61,646 nucleotides of DNA from Anaerolineaceae bacterium (GTDB lineage Bacteria > Chloroflexota > Anaerolineae > Anaerolineales > Anaerolineaceae), in NCBI GenBank assembly GCA_018056725.1, contig JAGPFF010000009.1:1-61646 (forward strand). The letters are read 5' to 3'. Positions within the stretch are counted from its first letter, which is position 1. Each line of letters begins with the position of its first letter. The position numbers were made by a program, and so were the translations under genes. The notes below the pieces were generated by a model that was given only the letters and a program-made list of their open reading frames with translations, ran no database searches and was not told the origin of the DNA. Shown one piece after another: positions 35,652-43,869 of this stretch.

Positions 35652-36118
35652 CGATCCGCCACCTGCCTGCTCTTCAAGGGTTTCTTTTCCTCCCCCTCCT
35701 CAGGCGTGGAATGCACTTCTGCAGCAGGAGGTTCTTCAAAATTCAGCTCTACTCTATCTTCCATGCGCACCTGCCCGCGCAAGAACGCTCCTTCTTCCGT
35801 GGCGAAGGCAACTGTGACCACATCCCCCCATACTCTCCCAGTGGAACGAATTTCGAGTTTTTCAGCGGTAATGTTGCCGCGCAAAGCGCCAGCCACGATC
35901 ACATTGTTGGCTCGCAAGTTTTGGCAGGTCACACGCCCGGTTTCGCCAATCACCACCAGCCCGCGGATGTGAATTTCGCCCTCAAAAGTACCCTCAATGC
36001 GGATGCCGCCTTTGCCGCCCAAATTGCCTGACCAGTTGATTCCAGGCCCCAGGACGGATGTTACGCGTTCCACTGGAGCTGTTTGAGGTTGAACTTCGGG
36101 AGGATTTTTCTTGAACAT
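35648..36118 (-). CDS. Bactofilin family cytoskeletal protein
   Basis: 156 residues. The core (about 20-115) is a right-handed beta-helix bactofilin domain with glycine-rich repeats: GGIRIEGTFEGEIHIRG, LVVIGETGRVTCQNLRA, GNITAEKLEIRSTGRVWGD. The N-terminus has a short disordered segment and the C-terminus a proline- and glutamate-rich tail. Bactofilins form nucleotide-free filaments that place envelope enzymes. GGAGG lies before the ATG, and a TAAAAT about 80 bases upstream may be the -10. Confidence 0.92.
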   Translation of the reverse strand: MFKKNPPEVQPQTAPVERVTSVLGPGINWSGNLGGKGGIRIEGTFEGEIHIRGLVVIGETGRVTCQNLRANNVIVAGALRGNITAEKLEIRSTGRVWGDVVTVAFATEEGAFLRGQVRMEDRVELNFEEPPAAEVHSTPEEGEEKKPLKSRQVADR

Positions 36119-36255
36119 AGCCTGCCTCCGGGAAGAATCTCTCTGCCCCGCACATCAGAACAGAGGATCATCCCTAGTGACCAAATGCTTTTGGTGTTTA
36201 TTTTACCATTCGCCCGGGGTGATGCCCTCTATGAACGCCAAACCGGTGGGGCGAC

Positions 36256-37344
36256 TTAATCCGGCGGCCAGATCGCTCCGGCACGCACAATCCCATTTTC
36301 GGGGACGTCCGCCTTGACCACAGCGCTGTTGCCTATCCGAGCGCCAGCGCCAATGGTTACTCCAAGGTTGATGGTAGCCCCCATGCCAATCAAGACCCGG
36401 TCCCCTACATTTACTGCTCCCGCTAAAATCGCACCGGGAGAAATATTTACATAATCCCCCAGGATACATTCATGCGAAAGGATGGCGCCCGTATTGAGAA
36501 TGGCGCCAAAACCAACTTTTACCTCACTGCCCACATAACCATTGAAGAACACCTGACACCCTTGCGACAGTCTCACATTGGGTTCAATAAAGGCGCGCGG
36601 ATGAATTACCGTCACACATTGAAAACCAGCTTCCGCCAGGCGCTGGTAAACTGCCAGCCTGGGTGCAATACTGCCTATGCCACCTACAGCGTTTACAGCC
36701 TGAAAAATTCCTTTCTGGCGCAGCCAGCCCAGTTGCTCCACCCCACCCAACACCGGAACACCCAGAATAAGGCTCCCGGCAGGAAGACGATCATCCACGA
36801 TGCCGGCAATTTGATATTTCCCTTCCATGCGGATCAGGTCGATCAAGGATTTGGCGTGCCCTCCGCCGCCATAAATGATTAATGACCGAGCATCCTCAGC
36901 AGCGGTCACCACCGAGGCAAGGTCCGCGATCATTTTTTCCGTTACCAGAATCCCTTTTGGCAGCTCCTCCAGAGTTACACCTTTCGATTTGGCGAACGCC
37001 AGTGCGGGCTGGGTTATGCGCAGACCTTGAGGGATTGCTTCGCTCAGCCGGTTTGTTTCCATGGGTGCAGATTTCCGCAGCGGAATTTCCAGGTCTACCC
37101 TTCCTGCCAGGTAACAAAAAGGATCCCCTGCACGTAAAGTTTCTCCTGCGTGAGCAATCAGACCGAGAATGTAGCCATCAGCTTCAGCCACCAACTCGTA
37201 GCTCGATTTGGTGGTTTCGAAGGAAGCCAAGGGCTGACCTTTTTCCACCCAATCACCCTCTTTTACCAAAACTTCTGCCAGCAAGGCTTCTGATTCATTG
37301 GGATTGACCAATGGCACAAAAACACTCAGCAATTCATCCGTCAT
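36256..37344 (-). CDS. Lipoyl domain / E1-E3-binding domain / NeuD-type sugar acyltransferase fusion
   Basis: 362 residues with an unusual three-part architecture. About 1-85 is a lipoyl domain with the swinging-arm lysine K46 in FETTKSSYEL. About 109-142 is a peripheral subunit-binding domain (ITQPALAFAKSKGVTLEELP, then VTEKMIADL). From about 153 a PglD/NeuD Rossmann part (SLIIYGGGGHAKSLIDLI) leads into a left-handed beta-helix, with the catalytic-type histidine H291 in AILSHECILGD. The second histidine seen in PglD is Asn300 here, and the usual G-x-PAK acyl-CoA tail is replaced by RAGAIWPPD. It overlaps E1 beta by 11 bases. It is probably an E2-like acyl carrier that acylates an amino sugar directly. 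Confidence 0.85.
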   Translation of the reverse strand: MTDELLSVFVPLVNPNESEALLAEVLVKEGDWVEKGQPLASFETTKSSYELVAEADGYILGLIAHAGETLRAGDPFCYLAGRVDLEIPLRKSAPMETNRLSEAIPQGLRITQPALAFAKSKGVTLEELPKGILVTEKMIADLASVVTAAEDARSLIIYGGGGHAKSLIDLIRMEGKYQIAGIVDDRLPAGSLILGVPVLGGVEQLGWLRQKGIFQAVNAVGGIGSIAPRLAVYQRLAEAGFQCVTVIHPRAFIEPNVRLSQGCQVFFNGYVGSEVKVGFGAILNTGAILSHECILGDYVNISPGAILAGAVNVGDRVLIGMGATINLGVTIGAGARIGNSAVVKADVPENGIVRAGAIWPPD

Positions 37345-38383
37345 GGTTCACCACCTTTCGCACCGTCTGCAGGATATTCTCCACCTGCGGGAGCACTTCA
37401 CGTTCAAGAGAGGGAGCCGCAGGTACCGGCAGGTCGAGAGCGGCAACGCGGGCAGTTACCAGCGGTGCCCCGGAAAAATGCTCGCTTACCCGCGCCAGCA
37501 CCTCCGCGCCCCAACCCAGGGTCAGGCTGCCCTCTTCAAGGGTGATGAGTTTCCCGGTTCGGCGTACCGAATCGATCACAGCTGAGAGCTTAACCGGCAC
37601 CAGCCGGGTGGGGATGACCAGTTCGGTAAAGATTTCCTCTTCATAAGCCAGTTTCAGCATTGCCTGGCGCCCCAGTTCCGCCATATATCCGTAGGCGGTG
37701 AGGGTCAGCTGTGGCGGTGGCGCACCTTTGAGTCTCAGTGTATAAGTTGGAAAACAGCCGCGTTCATCCTGTGAATCTATTGTGCGGGTGATTTCAACAT
37801 CAGAGAGATCTTCAGAAGAATACAACGGCAACAGGTATTGCAGTTTATTTTCAATGAATAGGACTGGATCTTCGCTATGGAGAATCAGTTCTTCCAGCAG
37901 AGCCCCCGGCTGCTGAGGATGGGAGGAATCCAACAGGTTAATCGGAGCTGCCATGGTAAACCCTGGCACCCCCATGAGGAGTTTTTCAAGCGTTTGTGAA
38001 TGAGTCGGTCCATACCCGCGCCTCCCTCCCATTGGCGTGCGCAGCACCATGGGCAGGCGCACCGAGTCATGGTACATCCAGCGAAATTTGCTGATGTGAT
38101 TGACCAGTTGATCCATGGTAAGAGTGATGAAATCACCGAACATGATCTCTAAAACCGGACGCAGTCCGCGCAATGACATGCCCGCTGCCACCCCCGCCAG
38201 ACCTCCTTCTGAGATCGGAGTGGTGATCACCTGCCCGGGGTAAGCTGTGGAACAGCCGCGCGTCACTTTAAATGCACCACCATAAGGATCAAGGATGTCT
38301 TCACCCAGTAAAATCACCTGGTCATTCTGCTTTAAAGCCGAAAGCAGACCTTCATTGAGGGAATCGAGCACCGTCCGGTTCAT
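37334..38383 (-). CDS. 2-oxoacid dehydrogenase E1 component, beta subunit
   Basis: 349 residues, the standard length for E1 beta of pyruvate, acetoin or branched-chain dehydrogenases. Seen are VILLGEDILDPYGGAFKVTRG, TPISEGGLAGVAAGMSLRG and the PVLEIMFGDFITLTMDQLVN stretch that binds thiamine diphosphate with E1 alpha. It forms the alpha2beta2 E1 that decarboxylates a 2-oxoacid and acylates lipoamide. The ATG overlaps the E1 alpha stop by four bases, and the end overlaps the lipoyl-acyltransferase gene. There is no E3 and no standard E2 beside it. The exact oxoacid is unknown. Confidence 0.92.
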   Translation of the reverse strand: MNRTVLDSLNEGLLSALKQNDQVILLGEDILDPYGGAFKVTRGCSTAYPGQVITTPISEGGLAGVAAGMSLRGLRPVLEIMFGDFITLTMDQLVNHISKFRWMYHDSVRLPMVLRTPMGGRRGYGPTHSQTLEKLLMGVPGFTMAAPINLLDSSHPQQPGALLEELILHSEDPVLFIENKLQYLLPLYSSEDLSDVEITRTIDSQDERGCFPTYTLRLKGAPPPQLTLTAYGYMAELGRQAMLKLAYEEEIFTELVIPTRLVPVKLSAVIDSVRRTGKLITLEEGSLTLGWGAEVLARVSEHFSGAPLVTARVAALDLPVPAAPSLEREVLPQVENILQTVRKVVNHDG

Positions 38384-39279
38384 ACACGCGCCTCAAAAGT
38401 GGCTTCCGGATCCGCCAGAGCCTGTTCAAATGCCAGACGTACTTCGCTCTCCACTTCATGGTGAATCCTTACCACATCTTCCGGGGCGAGTGCGCCAGCG
38501 AGGATCTTGAGTGGATCCCGCGTTTCCTTCAAGCATTGAATGACTGCTTCCGAACGTGTGTCATCCCCTTTGGAGTGAGGAGCAAACCGCGCGGTGTGCA
38601 AAAAGATTGACTGCGGGCGTGTCTCCCGCCTCACCTGCTCTACTGCCCTTCCGGCAGCTAGCCCGATCAGGCGGACGTCACTGCTGTCCATCTCAATCAC
38701 CGGAATGTCAAATGCCCGCACGCGTTCACTCAATCGACCTGTTTGGGCAATTTTTGTCGGGGTAGTTTGAGCAATGCCATTATCCTCGACAATAATAAGC
38801 AGAGGTAACCCCCAAAGACTGACCATATTGAAGGCTTCGTAAATGACGCCTTCACCAAAGGTGCCGTCGCCGATGAAAACAGTTACCACGGCGTTGGTAT
38901 GTTTTATCTTTTCCGCCAACGCCATGCCCGCGGCAATGGGCACGGTTCCCCCCTGCACCCCATTTGAATACAGGTTACGCCAGTGGATATGCTGCGATCC
39001 GCCCCGCCCCCCACAGATCCCGGTGGAACGTCCCATCATTTCGGCAAACAGCGAGCGCATATCACCGCCATAAGCCAGAAAATGCCCGTGGCAGCGGTGG
39101 TTGGTTACGATCAGATCCTCAGGCTGCAGTGTGGAAATGACGCCCACTGCATTGGCTTCCTGACCAATCGAAGTGTGGGTTGTGCCAGCGAAAACGCCGC
39201 GTTTGAACTCCTCAAGAATGGTTTCTTCAAAGCGGCGGATGCGTACCATGCTGCGGTAAAGATCAAGATCGGTCATCAT
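38380..39279 (-). CDS. 2-oxoacid dehydrogenase E1 component, alpha subunit
   Basis: 299 residues, close to AcoA/PdhA-like proteins though a little short. The thiamine diphosphate motif begins GDGTFGEGVIYEAFNM and ends at EDN (about 138-166). The N-terminus MVRIRRFEE and HTSIGQEANAVG are typical, as are NHRCHGHFLAYGG and GGRGGSQHIHW. It decarboxylates the 2-oxoacid in complex with E1 beta. Its ATG overlaps the stop of the glycosylase gene by four bases, placing it second in the operon. Confidence 0.92.
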   Translation of the reverse strand: MMTDLDLYRSMVRIRRFEETILEEFKRGVFAGTTHTSIGQEANAVGVISTLQPEDLIVTNHRCHGHFLAYGGDMRSLFAEMMGRSTGICGGRGGSQHIHWRNLYSNGVQGGTVPIAAGMALAEKIKHTNAVVTVFIGDGTFGEGVIYEAFNMVSLWGLPLLIIVEDNGIAQTTPTKIAQTGRLSERVRAFDIPVIEMDSSDVRLIGLAAGRAVEQVRRETRPQSIFLHTARFAPHSKGDDTRSEAVIQCLKETRDPLKILAGALAPEDVVRIHHEVESEVRLAFEQALADPEATFEARV

Positions 39280-39869
39280 TGACCAGCACTCTCTGCCAGA
39301 ACCGCCAGATAACGCCAGGGCTGTGAACGCCAGGGTTCAGGCGCATATTGGATGCCAATACGCGCGGATGTGCGGATTTTATCTTCTTCAACGGGCAGAC
39401 CATTTTCGATGAACAAGGGGCTTTGTGGATCGGTCAGATTCACGCCATTCAATCCACCATCGATCTCCAAGGCTTTGCAGAGGCGAGCGGGTCCGCTGCA
39501 CCAGTTCTTGGGTTGAACCCCTGTGCGCCTTTGCGCAATGAACTCAATCCCCTCTTCAGGCTGAATGGCGCGGATCAGCACAGCCGCCGGGTAACCTTCG
39601 GCGCCACAGACCACGTTCAAACACCAGTGCATTCCATACGTGAAGTACACATATGCCCGCCCTGGCAATCCATACATGACGGCATTACGATTCGTTCTGC
39701 CATGGTGGGCGTGGCAGGCAAGATCATCCTCACCCCGATAGGCTTCTGTTTCAAGAATAATGCCGGAAAGGCGCTCCCCGTTCACCATGCGCACCAACCG
39801 TTTGCCTAAAAGGTCGTGAGCGGCCTTGGTTACGTCCTGCAGGAAAAAGGATTCGGTCAAACAATCCAT
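39276..39869 (-). CDS. DNA-3-methyladenine glycosylase (AAG/MPG family)
   Basis: 197 residues, the normal length of bacterial Aag enzymes. Conserved stretches are LLGKRLVRM, ILETEAYRGEDDLACHA with the catalytic glutamate, RNAVMYGLPGRAYVYFTYG and NVVCGAEGYPAAVLIRA. It removes alkylated purines from DNA in base excision repair. It is the first gene of the E1/acyltransferase operon and overlaps E1 alpha, a surprising partner. An apparent leaderless promoter lies directly upstream. Confidence 0.95.
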   Translation of the reverse strand: MDCLTESFFLQDVTKAAHDLLGKRLVRMVNGERLSGIILETEAYRGEDDLACHAHHGRTNRNAVMYGLPGRAYVYFTYGMHWCLNVVCGAEGYPAAVLIRAIQPEEGIEFIAQRRTGVQPKNWCSGPARLCKALEIDGGLNGVNLTDPQSPLFIENGLPVEEDKIRTSARIGIQYAPEPWRSQPWRYLAVLAESAGQ

Positions 39870-39875
39870 AGGGGT

Positions 39876-39881
39876 ATTATA
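39876..39881 (-). promoter_or_regulatory. Leaderless -10 box for the glycosylase-E1-acyltransferase operon
   Basis: TATAAT on the minus strand with six bases to the ATG at 39869. No good -35 is visible at 16-18 bases. Confidence 0.5.
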
Positions 39882-39956
39882 CTCAAACGGTCAGAGAAAA
39901 CCTCTTTGATTCTCGAAACGCTTCAAGAAGACAACTAAGTTTTTATCGAAGAAATT

Positions 39957-40889
39957 TTAGAGGAGATTTGTCGGTGCGATATCGTGGTTCAACGTTCGGG
40001 TGAGCCCTTCTTCAAGAGAAATACTCGGCTCATAGCCCAAAAATTCTTTAGCAAGCGTGATATCCGCACATAACCGGCTGATTCCCCCTTCATTTCGCGG
40101 ATTGAAAACCACTTCCGGATGCCCGCCAGTGATCTCCACCGCAAGGCGAGCCAATTCGCGCACACTCGTTTCGCTGCCACTGCCAATATTGATTAACATC
40201 TTATCTACATTTTGCGCTGAAGCAGCTGTAATCATGGCATTCACTACGTCATCCACATACACGTAATCACGGGTTTGATTTCCATCCCCATGGATGACGA
40301 TGGTGCCGTTCTCCCACGCCTGGCGCAGAAAGTTGGGAATGACCGGAGTGTGTACGGGGGGGACATGCTGACCCGGTCCATAAGCATTGAAGACACGCAG
40401 GCACACGGTTTCAATTCCCCACAGATTGCCGATTGAACGCACGTAATACTCTGCTGCGATTTTTGAAACGGCATAGGGTGACCGAGGGTTCGGGATGGCA
40501 TCCTCCGCCACAGGCTGGATGGGTTGATTGCCATAAACTGTTCCGGAAGAAATGAAAACCACCCGTTTAACGCCCACATCCCGCATTGCTTCCATCAGGG
40601 TCACGGTTCCACCCACATTGACATTGTTGTATTCCCGTGGATAAAGGATGGATTCCGGAACGATCACTTTGGCGGCAAGATGATAAACGCAATCGACATC
40701 CTGTAACAAGGACCATAGTTTGGGACGGTCGTTTACATCTCCCCGCACAAATTGCACTTCAGGTCTGAGCTTTTTTTCATCCCCCGTAGACAGGTCATCC
40801 ATACCAATAACAACATCGCCACCCGCCGCGAGACGGTTAGACAACGCTGAACCCAGAAAACCAGCTGCCCCGGTGATTAGATATCTCAT
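39957..40889 (-). CDS. NAD-dependent sugar epimerase/dehydratase (GalE-like)
   Basis: 310 residues, extended SDR family. The NAD site is TGAAGFLGSALSNRL, followed by VYHLAAKV. The catalytic residues are S in ISSGTVYG and Y/K in SPYAVSK. GDGNQTRDYVYVDDVV is the substrate-domain motif of UDP-sugar epimerases. It probably interconverts nucleotide sugars for surface glycans. An extended -10 lies upstream. The precise sugar is not evident. Confidence 0.9.
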   Translation of the reverse strand: MRYLITGAAGFLGSALSNRLAAGGDVVIGMDDLSTGDEKKLRPEVQFVRGDVNDRPKLWSLLQDVDCVYHLAAKVIVPESILYPREYNNVNVGGTVTLMEAMRDVGVKRVVFISSGTVYGNQPIQPVAEDAIPNPRSPYAVSKIAAEYYVRSIGNLWGIETVCLRVFNAYGPGQHVPPVHTPVIPNFLRQAWENGTIVIHGDGNQTRDYVYVDDVVNAMITAASAQNVDKMLINIGSGSETSVRELARLAVEITGGHPEVVFNPRNEGGISRLCADITLAKEFLGYEPSISLEEGLTRTLNHDIAPTNLL

Positions 40890-40921
40890 ATCTTGTATTT
40901 TCGCTGTCTTCGCTAATGGCG

Positions 40922-40930
40922 ATTATAGCA
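40922..40930 (-). promoter_or_regulatory. Extended -10 promoter for the epimerase gene
   Basis: Minus strand TGCTATAAT, an extended -10 (TGn-TATAAT), 32 bases before the ATG at 40889. No clear -35, as is usual for extended -10 promoters. Confidence 0.5.
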
Positions 40931-40941
40931 CGAAGAATTTT

Positions 40942-41955
40942 TCAGACCGTTTGACTTCGAGCGAGTGCTTTTTGCCGTAGTACCTGTTTTTCGTCTTCTG
41001 TGATGAAGGCAGTCAGAAGGGCGTTTTCCTGTGCCTGGCGAATTTGCCCGCTGGTCAGCCCGGCTTGAGGCGCTGCGACTTCATATTCGAAATGAAGATC
41101 GATGGCGCTTATACCTGGATCATCCGTATTGATTGAGGCAAGCAGCCCTTTTTCAATGAAAAGCCGCAGTGGATGGGAGGGATAATCAGCCACGGTGCTG
41201 GTTTGTACATTGCTGGTCAAATTACATTCGATGCCAATGCCATTTTCCAGCATGAAATCTAACAACGCAGGATCCTCAGGCGCATGTACGGCATGACCAA
41301 TCCGCTCGGCACCCAAATGGCGGATAGCCTGCCAGACGGATTGTGGTCCGGCAGCTTCTCCGGCGTGGGCGGTGATATGCCAGCCTGCGTCACGGGCTTT
41401 CTTGAAGTGCTCCACGTACCAATCACCCGGAAAATGAGCTTCATCTCCCGCCAGGTCCAAGCCAACGAATTTTTCCGCGAACCTCAATTCCGCCTCCAGC
41501 TCCTTCATAGCAATATCCGGTCCATAGTGCCGCGAGAGGATGCCGAGTTGATTGACCTTGATATTAAAATCCTGTTCCCCGGTTTGGATGCCATCACTGA
41601 CCGCCTCGATCACCCCTTCAGGGCTCAAATGATGCGCCTCCGCCATAAACCATGGGCTGTAACGCAATTCGATGTAGTCGATCCCTTCAAGAAAGGCATC
41701 TTCAATATTTTCATAAGCCACCCGGCGGCAGGCATCATAGTCCACTAAAACCCCGGTCATCCACTTAAACTTTTCAATAAACTTCATCACACCAGGCTGC
41801 GGGGTGGACACTTGAACAAACGGACGCAAGCTATCCAGGGTGGTCGCTGGCAAGGGTAAATTGTGCTTCAACCCTAAATCTAGAATCGTCTCAAGCCGAA
41901 TACTACCATCAAGGTGTTTGTGCAGTTCAATGAGGGGAAGATCTTTTGAAATCAT
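40942..41955 (-). CDS. add: Adenosine deaminase
   Basis: 337 residues of the metal-dependent amidohydrolase family. Zinc ligands HxH in LIELHKHLDGSIR, then HAGEA with the catalytic glutamate, a second histidine region (RIGHAVHAPED), and the aspartates in SINTDDPGIS. It deaminates adenosine to inosine in purine salvage; adenine deaminase activity is an alternative within the family. AGGAG precedes the ATG. It follows the lipoprotein gene by 23 bases. Confidence 0.93.
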   Translation of the reverse strand: MISKDLPLIELHKHLDGSIRLETILDLGLKHNLPLPATTLDSLRPFVQVSTPQPGVMKFIEKFKWMTGVLVDYDACRRVAYENIEDAFLEGIDYIELRYSPWFMAEAHHLSPEGVIEAVSDGIQTGEQDFNIKVNQLGILSRHYGPDIAMKELEAELRFAEKFVGLDLAGDEAHFPGDWYVEHFKKARDAGWHITAHAGEAAGPQSVWQAIRHLGAERIGHAVHAPEDPALLDFMLENGIGIECNLTSNVQTSTVADYPSHPLRLFIEKGLLASINTDDPGISAIDLHFEYEVAAPQAGLTSGQIRQAQENALLTAFITEDEKQVLRQKALARSQTV

Positions 41956-41978
41956 CGTTGCGCTCCTGATAGATGGGA

Positions 41979-42473
41979 TTATTTTAAAGTATGAAGAAGG
42001 ATGCCAAGCTCTTCAGCCCGGGCTTGGACACGATCAACCAGGTCATCCGGCGGAAAGGAAAAGTAAAAAGTTCCTTCTTCCACCTCACCCGAGAGGTCGA
42101 TGCCGCTCCAGAAGACCTCTGTTTTCTGTGGCAGGCGGGAGAGCAAATTAACCAGATCTTCTTCACTGGCTACGGTAATTTTGATCCTGTTCTCGTCCTG
42201 GATCTCATTGCCTGGCGCAGTAAGTTCTTCAAACGTTTTGTTGCGATTCGTTGCCGTGATCAGGGTGAATAGCCAGTCTGAGCCGGATTGCCAGGAATAT
42301 AATTCATACCCCTTCGCCGCTTGCGGAAGAACTTCCGGCAGGCTGTCCCATTCAGGTGTGGGATAGATACTGGCTGGTTGAGCCGTTGAAGAAGCCGGTG
42401 TTTGATCTGCAACTGAACACGCGCTGACGAAAAAAAGACAAAAGAGGAAAAAGAGGACGGATTTAAGACGCAT
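41979..42473 (-). CDS. Predicted lipoprotein of unknown function
   Basis: 164 residues. The N-terminus MRLKSVLFFLFCLFFVSAC ends in a lipobox (FVSAC), so it should be exported and lipid-anchored. The mature part begins with a Ser/Thr/Pro-rich linker and then alternates strands and helices (LFTLITATNRNKTFEELTA, IKITVASEEDLVNLLSRLP). I do not recognise the fold. It sits between the GNAT and adenosine deaminase genes in one likely operon. Confidence 0.75.
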   Translation of the reverse strand: MRLKSVLFFLFCLFFVSACSVADQTPASSTAQPASIYPTPEWDSLPEVLPQAAKGYELYSWQSGSDWLFTLITATNRNKTFEELTAPGNEIQDENRIKITVASEEDLVNLLSRLPQKTEVFWSGIDLSGEVEEGTFYFSFPPDDLVDRVQARAEELGILLHTLK

Positions 42474-42479
42474 TTGACC

Positions 42480-42932
42480 TCAACCCTCCTTTTTGCTTCC
42501 AAGATCCGAATGAACGGGAGAAGACATCAACACAATCTCAGGACGGGTCACCCAACCGGTGCTTTTCCAGAAGGCGAGTCCTTCCTGATTGGTAGCATAG
42601 ACCATAATGTGGCACTTTTGAATCCCCTGAGTATGGAGCTGATTGAAAACCTGTTGTACCAGTTCCCGACCAATCCCCAAACGGCGGTAGCGGGTATCCA
42701 CCGCCAGGTGGTAAAGGTAGCCCCGCCTTCCATCCGTTCCACACAAACAGGTGGCAATCAATTCATTGGCTGACCAAGCCGCAAGGTTCAGCCCCGGATT
42801 CAATGTCAGGAAGCGACGCATTGGCTCCGGTTCATCCGCCTTACTCAGTCCTATCCCCTGACAACGGTTCCACAGGGACCTGGCGGCATCATAATCCGCA
42901 AAGGATAGGTCACGTATCTCAAAGTTCTCCAT
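42480..42932 (-). CDS. GNAT family N-acetyltransferase
   Basis: About 150 residues. Motif A (acetyl-CoA binding) is VDTRYRRLGIGRELVQQVF, preceded by the GRRGYLYHLA strand and followed by CHIMVYATNQEGLAFWKSTG, as in RimI-like enzymes. The ATG at 42932 is preferred over 42941. Its start overlaps the nitroreductase end. The substrate is unknown. Confidence 0.88.
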   Translation of the reverse strand: MENFEIRDLSFADYDAARSLWNRCQGIGLSKADEPEPMRRFLTLNPGLNLAAWSANELIATCLCGTDGRRGYLYHLAVDTRYRRLGIGRELVQQVFNQLHTQGIQKCHIMVYATNQEGLAFWKSTGWVTRPEIVLMSSPVHSDLGSKKEG

Positions 42933-43509
42933 CGGCTTCATCCTTCTGAAAAATCAACTGGGATAATTTTACCTTTCGGCGGGCTCTGGTATCTTCAGGA
43001 AATGGTCCCCAATGCACCCGTTGCTCCTCATACTGCGTGCGTGGTTCTTTTTCTTCTGCCGGATAACCGATAAACAAAAGATTAAGTGGTCGCACTCCCT
43101 CCGGCAGGTTTAAAATCCGGCTGATCTGATCCTCAAAGAGGGTCACGGGGTGAACGCCAACCCAAACTGAACCCAAGCCAAAAGCTGTGGCAGCCAGCAG
43201 AATGTTTTCAGATGCCGCACTGCAATCCTGCACCCAAAAGCGTTCGCCGGCTTTGTTTTTTTGCATTCTCCGGCTGCCTAATACGCTAATGACGACAGGT
43301 GCCTTCATTTTTGCAAACAGAGAAGAATTATGAATCCTCTCCAGCACTTTGGGTTCCGTAATCACCACAAATTCCCAGGGTTGAGCGTTCATCGCACTCG
43401 GAGCCGCCATTGCGGCTTCCAGCAGGCGAAGAATGATTTCCTTTTCAACGGGTTGATCAGAGAACCGCCGGATGCTGCGCCGTTTTAATATCACATCAAA
43501 AGTTTCCAT
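42919..43509 (-). CDS. Nitroreductase family flavoprotein
   Basis: 196 residues, FMN-dependent NfnB/NfsA-like fold. RRSIRRFSDQPVEKEIILRL is the N-terminal FMN phosphate-binding segment, AAPSAMNAQPWEFVVI follows, and AFGLGSVWVGVHP is the second FMN contact. It reduces quinones, nitro compounds or related substrates with NAD(P)H. It appears to be the first gene of the run that includes GNAT, the lipoprotein and add. Confidence 0.9.
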   Translation of the reverse strand: METFDVILKRRSIRRFSDQPVEKEIILRLLEAAMAAPSAMNAQPWEFVVITEPKVLERIHNSSLFAKMKAPVVISVLGSRRMQKNKAGERFWVQDCSAASENILLAATAFGLGSVWVGVHPVTLFEDQISRILNLPEGVRPLNLLFIGYPAEEKEPRTQYEEQRVHWGPFPEDTRARRKVKLSQLIFQKDEADGEL

Positions 43510-43869
43510 CTTCTTTCTCCATTATCTCTCAGCGTCAAAGCCTGAACCATCGCCCAAAGGGGATCTCCCAGCCTGGCTTCCTATTATGGAGGCTGAACCT
43601 GTTAAAGCCATCCTTCAAGATAATCAGCGTACACAGTAGATATTTTTTTGAATAGTTCTGACATACTTGCTTACTCCATTGCCTGTTGGCTGGAAAAAAG
43701 GAAGAACCTTAAGACGACCTATTTTGATCACCGCAAATTCTTTTCCAGTCTTTCGAGGAGAAATCCTTCAGATTGTACTCACAATTATAAGAGCGAATCT
43801 GGAAAGGATTATCTCTTCCCTGTCTGAAATGGCTGACTGGATTGTGATATATTAAGGGAAATCCTCATT
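43510..43869. other. Divergent intergenic region
   Basis: About 360 bases between the nitroreductase (-) and the interrupted MFS gene (+). It holds a minus-strand TATAAT (43784-43789) and a plus-strand TATATT near 43848-43853, neither with a good -35. A 62-codon frame at 43667-43855 has no recognisable content. No RNA gene was seen. Confidence 0.5.

Noticed and set aside
36256..37344. Biotin carrier domain instead of lipoyl domain
   Set aside because: The MKM signature of biotin carriers is absent; the lysine is in ETTKSS, and the neighbouring E1 genes fit lipoyl better.
43667..43855. A 62-codon frame in the divergent gap
   Set aside because: No ribosome-binding site and no domain; composition like non-coding sequence.
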